From positions 1 through 8,162 of the forward strand of contig DAHXOM010000359.1 in NCBI GenBank assembly GCA_027364825.1: a DNA stretch of 8,162 nucleotides, read 5' to 3'. Below are positions 1 through 6,307 of the stretch, in pieces (the stretch's first letter is position 1; each line of letters begins with the position of its first letter). The translations under genes were made by a program, and so were the position numbers. The notes beneath the pieces were generated by a model that saw only the letters and a list, made by a program, of their open reading frames with translations, searched no databases and had not been told where the DNA came from. This stretch comes from a bacterium. Lineage in GTDB: Bacteria; JAMCPX01.

Positions 1-67
1 ACATATAGCGGTGTGTCCAATAGGTCAAAAAATGCACTTTCCCTCCAGGGATTAAGAGCCGTGGAGA

Positions 68-781
68 CTATAAATAAAAGATTAGATTTAATCCGACACT
101 TAAACTATCTAAAGGTGCAATAGACTTTCTGTTATTTTGATACAGGTTAATGTGTCTGTACCTCAATTCCAGGCCCAACGAAGAGTCAGAGGTCAAGTAT
201 GTTTCCATGCCTATCATGCCCTGTGCTCCTGCACCAAATCCGGTGTCCGTACCCTGCACCCCGTTTACCTTTTGTTTCAGAGACAGGGACGCAAGATAAA
301 CAGGTCCTATGCCAGCATAAATCCCGAAGTTATTCATAGGTACAAAAAGTAAAATATTTACAGATACCGGAAAACCGGAATAGGAATTTGCTATTGTTGT
401 ACCCGAGATATTGCTGGAAAGCGAACCATAGAGATAATCAAATTCCCCGGATAGCATGAGATCTTCGGTTATACCGTACCGTGCCGATACTCCTAAATAA
501 CCTATTGAACCGGTCTGATTGTTTATGTTATTTTCCGTATCGGCATTTATGCTGTAGGATGAATAGGCGATGTTCGCATTTATTGACCATCTGTTCTTTA
601 TCGACCTGCCTCCTGTTTCCGGGGAAACTTCAACTGCCCCTGGTATCAGGATACCTGTTTCAGGTGTGAACGTCGTTGAGGTGAAGTTTTCCGTTGAATC
701 TGCCTGCACCGGCACAAGGGAAACTGCCGTTATCAGGACTGTCAGTAAAAATACCTGGTAAAGAACTCTGAATTGTTTCAT
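68..781 (-). CDS. Outer-membrane beta-barrel protein, secreted via Sec signal peptide
   Basis: Predicted 237-residue outer-membrane protein of the small OmpA/OmpW-like beta-barrel type; its precise role is unknown. Residues 1-27 form a Sec signal peptide: basic start (MKQFR), hydrophobic core, and a VQA cleavage site before DSTEN. A linker rich in Thr, Pro and Gly follows (about 28-62, with two PETG motifs at 40-43 and 54-57). From about residue 64 the sequence alternates polar and hydrophobic residues with aromatic girdles (WSINANIAYSSYSI, LMLSGEFDYLYGSL, FGIYAGIGPVYLASL, LGLELRYRHINLY), as expected for roughly eight strands. It ends in a strand (SVGLNLIFYL), typical of barrels recognised by the BAM complex. 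The frame is open upstream to 913, but the start at 781 is chosen because it gives a signal peptide and has an AAGGAG site 10 bp upstream. The start overlaps the stop of the preceding membrane-protein gene by one base (TAATG), so the two are probably translationally coupled. Family type is fairly sure; function is not. Confidence 0.85.
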   Translation of the reverse strand: MKQFRVLYQVFLLTVLITAVSLVPVQADSTENFTSTTFTPETGILIPGAVEVSPETGGRSIKNRWSINANIAYSSYSINADTENNINNQTGSIGYLGVSARYGITEDLMLSGEFDYLYGSLSSNISGTTIANSYSGFPVSVNILLFVPMNNFGIYAGIGPVYLASLSLKQKVNGVQGTDTGFGAGAQGMIGMETYLTSDSSLGLELRYRHINLYQNNRKSIAPLDSLSVGLNLIFYL

Positions 782-1302
782 TAGAATTTTTCTCCTTTTG
801 CCTCTCGGATGTGACTTCCTATAGGCTTTATTCTGTTCCATATATTTATAAAGAAAAGCACGATACCGAGTATCTCTCCGGAAGAACCCGCCACAACGGC
901 CCACGCTGTCCACGGTGATACGATAAATCCGCTTACAATCTCGCTCAAAGAGCGTACCGATATTGCTGCAAACATAACGTAAAAAGTAATCTCCGCAAGC
1001 AAAGGGCTGTAAAAAACTTTTTCCCTCGGTCTCGGGAAAAGCCAGAGTGCAATCCCCATGATAAGCATCATAACAAATCCAACCAGGATTAAATGTGTGT
1101 GTGCCGTGATCATGGACTGGGGGACCCCTGAACCGGAAATATTGATTCTGTAGGACATATATCCGCCCAGCAGTAAACCGAGGACTAAAAACAAAATGGC
1201 AGATTTTACATAATATCTTGCGAGTGTAAACATATTCGCTGAAAGGATAGAAATTTTACGAGAGTATTTTTTATATAAAGTATCCTGCTTTTCTTCATGC
1301 AT
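781..1302 (-). CDS. Small four-helix membrane protein resembling heme-copper oxidase subunit I (COX1/CcoN-like fragment)
   Basis: A 173-residue inner-membrane protein with four predicted helices at about 33-51, 66-90, 100-124 and 133-157. Helix 2 begins with AHTHLILVGFVMMLIMG and ends in LWLFPRP, which resembles the stretch in cbb3/NorB-like subunit I proteins where a histidine ligates low-spin heme (general form H-x-H-hydrophobic, ending in LPR). His68 and His70 are the candidates. True subunit I has about 12 helices and six conserved histidines; here only this segment is present, so the protein cannot be a complete oxygen or NO reductase. Short stand-alone proteins of this type are, to my knowledge, annotated as subunit I-like. 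A heme-binding or sensory role is inference. The start at 1302 lacks a clear Shine-Dalgarno sequence; Met24 (codon at 1233) is an alternative that keeps all four helices. It is first of a two-gene unit with the downstream outer-membrane protein. Confidence 0.7.
   Translation of the reverse strand: MHEEKQDTLYKKYSRKISILSANMFTLARYYVKSAILFLVLGLLLGGYMSYRINISGSGVPQSMITAHTHLILVGFVMMLIMGIALWLFPRPREKVFYSPLLAEITFYVMFAAISVRSLSEIVSGFIVSPWTAWAVVAGSSGEILGIVLFFINIWNRIKPIGSHIREAKGEKF
792..797 (-). promoter_or_regulatory. Ribosome binding site deciding the start of the beta-barrel gene
   Basis: On the minus strand AAGGAG lies 10 bases before the ATG at 781, inside the last codons of the upstream gene. It supports the short, signal-peptide-bearing start over the longer open frame reaching 913, which would overlap the neighbouring gene by more than 130 bases. 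Confidence 0.7.
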
Positions 1303-1379
1303 ATGTTATGTTCACAGTATTGCTTTTTATGCAAGAAAAAATGTGCGGGGATATCAAATGTGTTCAGTCAATATTCTCA

Positions 1380-1408
1380 TTGAGATTGCACTCAAGATGT
1401 GTTAAAAA
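1380..1408 (+). promoter_or_regulatory. Candidate sigma70-type promoter for the acyl-CoA synthetase gene, with overlapping inverted repeat
   Basis: TTGAGA (1380-1385, five of six matches to the -35 consensus) is separated by exactly 17 bp from TAAAAA (1403-1408, four of six matches to the -10). Transcription would start near 1415, giving a very short leader before the ribosome binding site at 1423. A small inverted repeat, TTGAG-N6-CTCAA (1380-1395), covers the -35 and could be an operator half-site pair. The prediction rests on the sequence match only. I found no comparably good promoter for the divergent minus-strand gene. Confidence 0.35.
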
Positions 1409-1422
1409 CCGGAACATACGTT

Positions 1423-1428
1423 GGAGGG
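1423..1428 (+). promoter_or_regulatory. Ribosome binding site deciding the acyl-CoA synthetase start
   Basis: GGAGGG lies 4 bases before the ATG at 1433. The frame is open from a TTG at 1421, but that codon touches the Shine-Dalgarno sequence itself, so ATG 1433 is the supported start. Confidence 0.75.
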
Positions 1429-1432
1429 TGTT

Positions 1433-3217
1433 ATGGAAGAAAATATTGCGCAGAGTCTTTACAAGAGGGCACAGAGTCATCCGGATGAACCGGCGTTTAT
1501 GTTCAAGGAAGAGGGGAAGTATGTTACAAAATCTGTAAAATGGTTCTGGGACAGGGTAGAGAAAATTGCGTCGGGTCTTCTCTACCTTGGAATCAATGAA
1601 ACAGATAAAATAGCCATCATGAGCGCTACAAGGGTTGAATGGACACTCGCCGATCTTGCCATTATATCATTGCGCTGCATCACGGCAACTATCTATCCTT
1701 CATTACTCGAAAAAGACATTAAATTTATACTTGATAACTCCGACTCAAGGTATGTATTCGTGGAAAACGCATCGCTATTAAACCATGTACTGAATGTCAG
1801 AAAGGATTTGCCAAAGCTCGTCAAGATCATTGTGCTGGAGGATTCTCCGGTCGGCAATGAAAACGTTTTAACGCTGAAACAATTGGAGAAATTGGGAGAG
1901 GAGCATTTAAACCGGGAAGAGATAACAAGGCGTATGGATACTATTACCATGGACGATGTTGCAACTATCATTTATACGTCCGGAACAACAGGGCCGCCCA
2001 AGGGCGCCGAGATCATCCACAGGAATATCATTACGAACTTGAAAGACCTCCTTTCCTTAAGTTTCAACCTGCCCGAGGATATAACACTCGGGTATTTGCC
2101 GCTCGCTCATGCTTATGAGAGGATAAACCAATTTGGAGCAATTTATGTGCATATGATTTACGCATATGCGGAAAGTCTCGACACCATAGCTCTAAATATC
2201 GCAGAGGTAAGGCCTACAATACTGCCGGGAGTACCGAGGGTTTATGAAAAGATCTATGCCCGCATAATCAATGGAATAGAGAAAGGCCCCAAAATAAAGA
2301 AAACATTGTTTTTATGGGCGCTGAATATCGGCAAGGCATCACTGCCTTACAGACAGAGTGAAACACCGATGCCTTTGGGCTTAAGGTTAAAATATGAAGC
2401 GGCAAAGATGCTTGTTTTCAATAAAATCAAGGAAAAGCTCGGCGGCAGATTAAGGATAGGCATTACAGCGGCAGCTCCTCTTTCACCTGCTATAATAGAG
2501 TTTTTTAATGCACTTGGTATTCCCATCTATGAAGGGTACGGCATGACAGAGACCTTTGCTCCTGCAATTATCAGTTATGGGAAAAACTTTAAGATTGGTT
2601 ATGTCGGTAAACCCCTTCCCAGTATGCAGGTAAAAATAGCGGGAGACGGTGAAATCTTAATGAAAGGGCCTGCAGTGTTCAAAGGTTATTACAAAAAACC
2701 CGAGGGGACGCCGGCAATGATAGATGAAGAGGGATGGCTCCACTCCGGCGATCTCGGTGATATTGATAAAGACGGGTTTGTGAGGGTTACCGGCAGGAAG
2801 AAGGACCTTATCATAACGGCTGGAGGCAAGAATATTACCCCGCAAAATATAGAGAACATTTTTACATCGGATCCTACTATAGCTCAGTGTGTTCCCTATG
2901 GGGACAATAAAAAATATCTTACGGCTGTACTTGTTCTGAACGAACAGGAGATAAAAGCGTGGGCCGGACAAAATAATATAGTTTTTCAGGATTACAACGA
3001 TCTGATACGGAATGCCCGGGTACATGAATTCATCAAGCAAAAGGTTGATAAATGTAATGAGAAGCTTGCATCGTTCGAAACGATAAAAAAATTTATTATC
3101 TCGGACCATGACTTTAGCATGGAATCAGGCGAACTGACGCCGACCATGAAAGTGAAGAAAAACAAGGTTATCGAGAAATTCAAAAACCAGCTGGACGGCT
3201 TATACGAAAAGGATTGA
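1433..3217 (+). CDS. fadD: Long-chain acyl-CoA synthetase, AMP-forming (COG1022 / FAA1-FadD15 type)
   Basis: A 594-residue cytoplasmic or membrane-associated enzyme that activates a carboxylic acid, usually a long-chain fatty acid, with ATP and CoA to acyl-CoA, AMP and pyrophosphate. The adenylate-forming signatures are all present: the phosphate-binding loop YTSGTTGPPKG (181-191), YGMTE (369-373), HSGD with the ribose-binding Asp440, the hinge GRKKD (454-458), and the C-terminal catalytic lysine in TPTMKVKK (Lys573). The stretch TAGGKNITPQNIEN after the hinge is typical of the long-chain COG1022 branch rather than of E. coli FadD in the strict sense, so the symbol is a family label. Length is normal for the family and nothing appears broken. 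It is transcribed alone, divergently from the oxidase-like gene and convergently toward the liv genes. Chain length and physiological substrate cannot be read from the sequence; medium-chain or aromatic acids remain possible. Confidence 0.93.
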   Translation: MEENIAQSLYKRAQSHPDEPAFMFKEEGKYVTKSVKWFWDRVEKIASGLLYLGINETDKIAIMSATRVEWTLADLAIISLRCITATIYPSLLEKDIKFILDNSDSRYVFVENASLLNHVLNVRKDLPKLVKIIVLEDSPVGNENVLTLKQLEKLGEEHLNREEITRRMDTITMDDVATIIYTSGTTGPPKGAEIIHRNIITNLKDLLSLSFNLPEDITLGYLPLAHAYERINQFGAIYVHMIYAYAESLDTIALNIAEVRPTILPGVPRVYEKIYARIINGIEKGPKIKKTLFLWALNIGKASLPYRQSETPMPLGLRLKYEAAKMLVFNKIKEKLGGRLRIGITAAAPLSPAIIEFFNALGIPIYEGYGMTETFAPAIISYGKNFKIGYVGKPLPSMQVKIAGDGEILMKGPAVFKGYYKKPEGTPAMIDEEGWLHSGDLGDIDKDGFVRVTGRKKDLIITAGGKNITPQNIENIFTSDPTIAQCVPYGDNKKYLTAVLVLNEQEIKAWAGQNNIVFQDYNDLIRNARVHEFIKQKVDKCNEKLASFETIKKFIISDHDFSMESGELTPTMKVKKNKVIEKFKNQLDGLYEKD

Positions 3218-3274
3218 ACCCGGTCCTGAAGATTATCACAGGGAAGGAAGAGTTTGATACGAAGCGAAGTTTAT

Positions 3275-3353
3275 CCCGTTAGAAATGTCGTAAATTCAGA
3301 ACGAAACGATCTAGTCCCCTGTATGCATTTTAAAGAAGGGCATTTCTAACGGG
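3275..3353. repeat. 79-bp element bounded by a perfect 13-bp inverted repeat (MITE/REP-like or transcript-end hairpin)
   Basis: CCCGTTAGAAATG (3275-3287) and its exact reverse complement CATTTCTAACGGG (3341-3353) flank 53 bp of non-coding DNA in the gap between two convergent genes. The left arm starts 57 bp after the synthetase stop and the right arm ends 102 bp from the livG stop. In RNA from either strand the arms could form a 13-bp stem, but no T-run follows on either side, so it is not a classical intrinsic terminator. A loop this long and perfect terminal repeats are more like a short non-autonomous mobile element; no clear target-site duplication is visible. A role as a bidirectional 3' end barrier is possible. 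Confidence 0.6.
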
Positions 3354-3414
3354 GGGCTCATTTGTTCGGGGCATCTTGTCAAAGGCGGGGTCGAGCTGTC
3401 CTCCTTCTTAACAG

Positions 3415-3441
3415 TTTAAACGGTTCAAACGGTTTAAGCCG
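3415..3441. repeat. Imperfect 9-bp tandem repeat, three units
   Basis: Three adjacent 9-mers, TTTAAACGG, TTCAAACGG and TTTAAGCCG, lie 14 bp beyond the livG stop. The block also contains a weak inverted repeat (TTAAAC/GTTTAA with a 10-bp loop). It may be slippage-generated low-complexity DNA; no function can be assigned. Confidence 0.5.
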
Positions 3442-3455
3442 CTGCATTTTTCGGG

Positions 3456-4232
3456 TCAGCGTGTACCGAGGTATGCCTCGATGACCGCCTTGTTTTTCTT
3501 GATATCATCCGGCAGGCCTTCGGCGAGTTTTTTCCCGTAATCGAGCACCACGATCCAGTTTGCTATGTCGGACACAAAACGCATATCGTGTTCTATCAGG
3601 ACCACATTTATCTTTTGTTCACGGATCTTTTTTATTGCAAGAACAAGCTCTGTTTTCTCGGTAGGGTTCAACCCGGCTGCCGGCTCGTCGAGTAAAAGCA
3701 GTTTCGGTTTTGTGATAAGCCCCCGTGCAAGTTCGAGCAATTTACGTTCACCGTAGGAAAGCTCACCGGCTTTATTGTCTTTTTTGCCGGCAATACCCAC
3801 AAACTCAAGCATTCCTATTGCCTCCTGTCTGAGTGCCGATTCCATCGTTAGGAATTTTTTAGTACGGAATATCGCATCCGTGATGCCGTAGGAGAATTCG
3901 GCCCTTTTCGATCCCCCGATCAGCACATTCTCAACCGCACTTATATTGGCAAATAGCGCAAGGTTCTGAAAGCTTCTGTAGATACCCTGCGACGCTATCT
4001 CATACGGTCTCCTTCCCGTTAATTCAACGGATCCGTCGTACAGGATACTGCCAGAAGAAGGTTTCAGAAAGCCCGTTATACAATTGAACAGCGTTGTCTT
4101 GCCGGCACCATTGGGTCCTATAATACAAAGCACCTCGCCCTTTTTTATGTCGATCGTTACGCCATCCAGAGCTTTCAGGCCCCCGAACATGACACCGACA
4201 TTGTCGATGGATAAAATTGCACTGTTCTCCAT
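3456..4232 (-). CDS. livG: Branched-chain amino-acid-type ABC transporter, ATP-binding protein LivG
   Basis: A 258-residue cytoplasmic ATPase that drives import through the LivH-LivM permease pair. All ABC motifs are intact: Walker A GPNGAGKT (39-46), Q-loop FQN (Gln89), signature LSYGERKLLELAR (158-170), Walker B LLLLDEP (178-184), and switch His215 in EHDM. The ending (KKLAEGLPDDI...VIEAYLG) and the insertion after the Q-loop (about 105-150) are those of LivG rather than of the shorter LivF. The open frame reaches 4259, which would overlap livM by 26 bp; the ATG at 4232 is preferred because GAAGG lies 6 bases upstream, the livM stop is one base away, and MENSAILSIDN aligns with the usual LivG beginning. 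It is the last gene of the operon; no livF follows, although LivG normally pairs with LivF as a heterodimer. Confidence 0.95.
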   Translation of the reverse strand: MENSAILSIDNVGVMFGGLKALDGVTIDIKKGEVLCIIGPNGAGKTTLFNCITGFLKPSSGSILYDGSVELTGRRPYEIASQGIYRSFQNLALFANISAVENVLIGGSKRAEFSYGITDAIFRTKKFLTMESALRQEAIGMLEFVGIAGKKDNKAGELSYGERKLLELARGLITKPKLLLLDEPAAGLNPTEKTELVLAIKKIREQKINVVLIEHDMRFVSDIANWIVVLDYGKKLAEGLPDDIKKNKAVIEAYLGTR

Positions 4233-4233
4233 A

Positions 4234-5352
4234 CTACGCCTTCTTCCCCAGCAATCCATTGGGCTTGAACAGCATCATGGTGATAAGCAGCAGTGCGAAT
4301 ATCAGCATCCTGTAGATCACGAATTCTCTTAATAGCTCGGGCAGTACCACAAGGGTAAACGCTCCCAGCAGGACACCTGCTATGTTCCCCATGCCGCCGA
4401 GTATTACCATCGCAAGCACGTACACGGATTCAATAAACGTGAAACTATCCGGTGATACAAACATCTGTTTTGAGGCGAACAGAACGCCTGCAACACCACC
4501 GAAAAACGCACTTAGCATGAAATACAGCGTTTTTACCTTATAGGTGTTGATAGCGACCATTTCCGAAGCGCGCTCATTTTCCCGTATCGCTACGGCATAC
4601 CTCCCGAACATGGATCTTTTAATCCTGGAGAGGATATAGATCTGGATTATGACAAAGCATAAGACAAGATAAAAGAACCGTATGCCTGTTGACAGCTGTA
4701 TCCACGGCAGGGACGGCCTCGGTATGTTCATGATGCCGTTTGGCCCGTTGGTAAGGCTGTCCCAGTTGTTCAGCACGATCCTTATAATTTCGCCGAACCC
4801 GAGCGTTGTAATGGCGAGGTAATCGCCCTTGAGCCTTAATGTCGGGATGGCTATGATTAGGCTGAAGGCAGAAGCAACGATGCCTCCGAGCATCATTGAA
4901 CTCCAGAATCCGATGCCGAATTTAGTGGATAGGATCGCATAGGTGTATGCGCCGATCCCGTAGAATGCAATATATCCTAGGTTGAGCAGTCCGAGATCGC
5001 CGACGAGCAGGTTGAGTCCGAGTGCGAGCATCGAATAGAACAATACCGAGGTGAATACATCGAGGCTGTAGCCGTTCAGAAACAGCGGCAGTATGATCGC
5101 AGCAGCCAGCGCAAAAATCCATGCAGAGCGGCCCGCAGAGGATAACCGCGTGTGAGCCCAGGAGAATCCCGGTTTATTGACCCGTGGTTTTTTCCTTATG
5201 AAGAGATTGAATACAAGAAGGCCCGCCAGGACGAATACAGCCGCAAAGATCGATCGTACCATTCCCATGATGGGGAGCGATACCGCAAATATCCATACAA
5301 GGGGAAGGATATATGCCTTGAGAATAGATCTGATCGATGATGGAAGGTTCAT
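4234..5352 (-). CDS. livM: Branched-chain amino-acid-type ABC transporter, permease LivM
   Basis: A 372-residue inner-membrane permease, one half of the translocation path with LivH. Visible family marks are GLNLLVGDLGLLNLG (112-126), the segment LRLKGDYLAITTLGFGEI (172-189) followed by NGPNGI, the cytoplasmic coupling loop around AIRENERASEMVAIN (255-269) that docks on the ATPase, and a C-terminal KPNGLLGKK (363-371). About ten hydrophobic segments can be counted. Residues 1-95 form an N-terminal extension with two or three further helices (about 13-29, 34-51 and 77-93) and a basic loop between them (RKKPRVNK), as in the longer LivM proteins. Its ATG overlaps the livH stop in an ATGA (5349-5352), and its stop is one base before the livG start, so all three are translationally coupled. 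Substrate is not readable; Leu/Ile/Val is the family default, but urea, short-chain amides and aromatic acids are transported by relatives. Confidence 0.94.
   Translation of the reverse strand: MNLPSSIRSILKAYILPLVWIFAVSLPIMGMVRSIFAAVFVLAGLLVFNLFIRKKPRVNKPGFSWAHTRLSSAGRSAWIFALAAAIILPLFLNGYSLDVFTSVLFYSMLALGLNLLVGDLGLLNLGYIAFYGIGAYTYAILSTKFGIGFWSSMMLGGIVASAFSLIIAIPTLRLKGDYLAITTLGFGEIIRIVLNNWDSLTNGPNGIMNIPRPSLPWIQLSTGIRFFYLVLCFVIIQIYILSRIKRSMFGRYAVAIRENERASEMVAINTYKVKTLYFMLSAFFGGVAGVLFASKQMFVSPDSFTFIESVYVLAMVILGGMGNIAGVLLGAFTLVVLPELLREFVIYRMLIFALLLITMMLFKPNGLLGKKA
4239..4245 (-). promoter_or_regulatory. Ribosome binding site deciding the livG start
   Basis: AAGAAGG on the minus strand lies inside the 3' end of livM, 6 bases before the ATG at 4232. 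This fits a coupled livM-livG junction and argues against the upstream in-frame ATG at 4259. Confidence 0.6.
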
Positions 5353-6272
5353 GCCTGTTTCTTTCCGAACAACCCTGAAGGCTTTATAAGCAGCAGCAGG
5401 ATCAATATAATAAAGGCAAAAGCGTCTTTATAATCCGATGACAGGTACGCTGCACCCAGGCTTTCCAAAAGCCCGAGTAACAGCCCTCCAACCATGGCAC
5501 CCCGTATGTCTCCGATACCGCCGAGCACTGCTGCTGTAAAGGCCTTGATACCGACGAGATAACCGATATAAAAATTTATCATGCCGTAATAAAATCCCAC
5601 CAGTACCCCTGCAATGCCGGCAAGCCCGGAGCCTATAATAAAGGTAATGGAGATGATGGTATCGACGTTTATGCCGACGAGCTGGGCCGTGACCGGGTCC
5701 TGCGAGGTTGCCTTCATTGCCCATCCTGTCATGGTCTTATTAACAAAAAGGTCCAGGGACAGCATAATGATGACGGCAACTGCAAATATAATTATCTGGT
5801 TTGAGGTTACCGATACACCGTATATATTGAATGCCGTATTTAACAGGTTGAGGGAAATGTAATTTTTGTCCGAAGCTCCCTGCCCGATCATCACAAAATT
5901 TTGCAGGAATATGGATGCGCCGAGTGCCGTTATGAGAAGAGACAGGCGGGAAGAATCACGGATGGGTTTATACGCGAACTTTTCTACGGTAAATCCGTAA
6001 GCCATGGACAGAAGCATGCCCCCACCCATGGCCAAAAACACAATCCCTATGCCGGATGAATGATGTGCTCCGAGCAAGGCAAGCACGAGCAACCCGCCGT
6101 ACGCTCCGATCATGTATATTTCGCCGTGAGCAAAGTTTATAAGCTCGATGATGCCGTATACCATAGTGTAACCGAGTGCGATTAAGGCGTAGACACTGCC
6201 CGTGGTGATGCCGTTGACTATCTGCTGGATAAAGATTCGCATAAAATGCCGTATACCATATCTTATGCTCAT
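5349..6272 (-). CDS. livH: Branched-chain amino-acid-type ABC transporter, permease LivH
   Basis: A 307-residue inner-membrane permease partnering LivM. Characteristic stretches are NGITTGSVYALIALGYTMVYG (from residue 20) leading into INFAHGEIYMIGAY (45-58), the coupling loop around MKATSQDPVTAQLVGIN (186-202), the glycine-rich helix AAVLGGIGDIRGAMVGG (247-263), and a C-terminal KPSGLFGKK (297-305). Eight or so hydrophobic segments span the protein, which has the usual family length. The start at 6272 is kept: only a weak AGG-type site precedes it, and Met11 (codon at 6242) is an alternative that would give the more typical beginning MRIFIQQIVNG. It begins 35 bp after the aspartase-like gene with no terminator in between, suggesting a shared transcript, and overlaps livM by 4 bp. 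Confidence 0.94.
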   Translation of the reverse strand: MSIRYGIRHFMRIFIQQIVNGITTGSVYALIALGYTMVYGIIELINFAHGEIYMIGAYGGLLVLALLGAHHSSGIGIVFLAMGGGMLLSMAYGFTVEKFAYKPIRDSSRLSLLITALGASIFLQNFVMIGQGASDKNYISLNLLNTAFNIYGVSVTSNQIIIFAVAVIIMLSLDLFVNKTMTGWAMKATSQDPVTAQLVGINVDTIISITFIIGSGLAGIAGVLVGFYYGMINFYIGYLVGIKAFTAAVLGGIGDIRGAMVGGLLLGLLESLGAAYLSSDYKDAFAFIILILLLLIKPSGLFGKKQA

Positions 6273-6307
6273 CAGACAACCTGAACCAGGATTGCGGGGG
6301 TACAGGA

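Noticed and set aside
782..913. 44-residue N-terminal extension of the outer-membrane protein
   Set aside because: It would bury the signal peptide inside the protein and overlap the upstream gene; the ATG at 781 has its own AAGGAG site.
1303..1379. Minus-strand promoter for the oxidase-like gene, based on TTGACT (minus strand, 1366-1371)
   Set aside because: No acceptable -10 element lies 16-18 bp downstream of it.
2657..3109. 150-residue open frame on the minus strand inside the acyl-CoA synthetase gene
   Set aside because: It lies fully antisense to a gene with intact motifs, has no ribosome binding site I can see, and its composition is that of a reversed coding frame.
3275..3360. Intrinsic (Rho-independent) terminator for the acyl-CoA synthetase gene
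   Set aside because: The stem is strong, but the loop is 53 nt and no T-run follows on either strand, so it was listed as a repeat instead.
3354..3450. Possible remnant of livF downstream of livG, suggested by an AAGGAGG-like sequence on the minus strand
   Set aside because: No start codon follows at a suitable distance, and the only short frame there (about 22 codons) shows no ABC ATPase motif.
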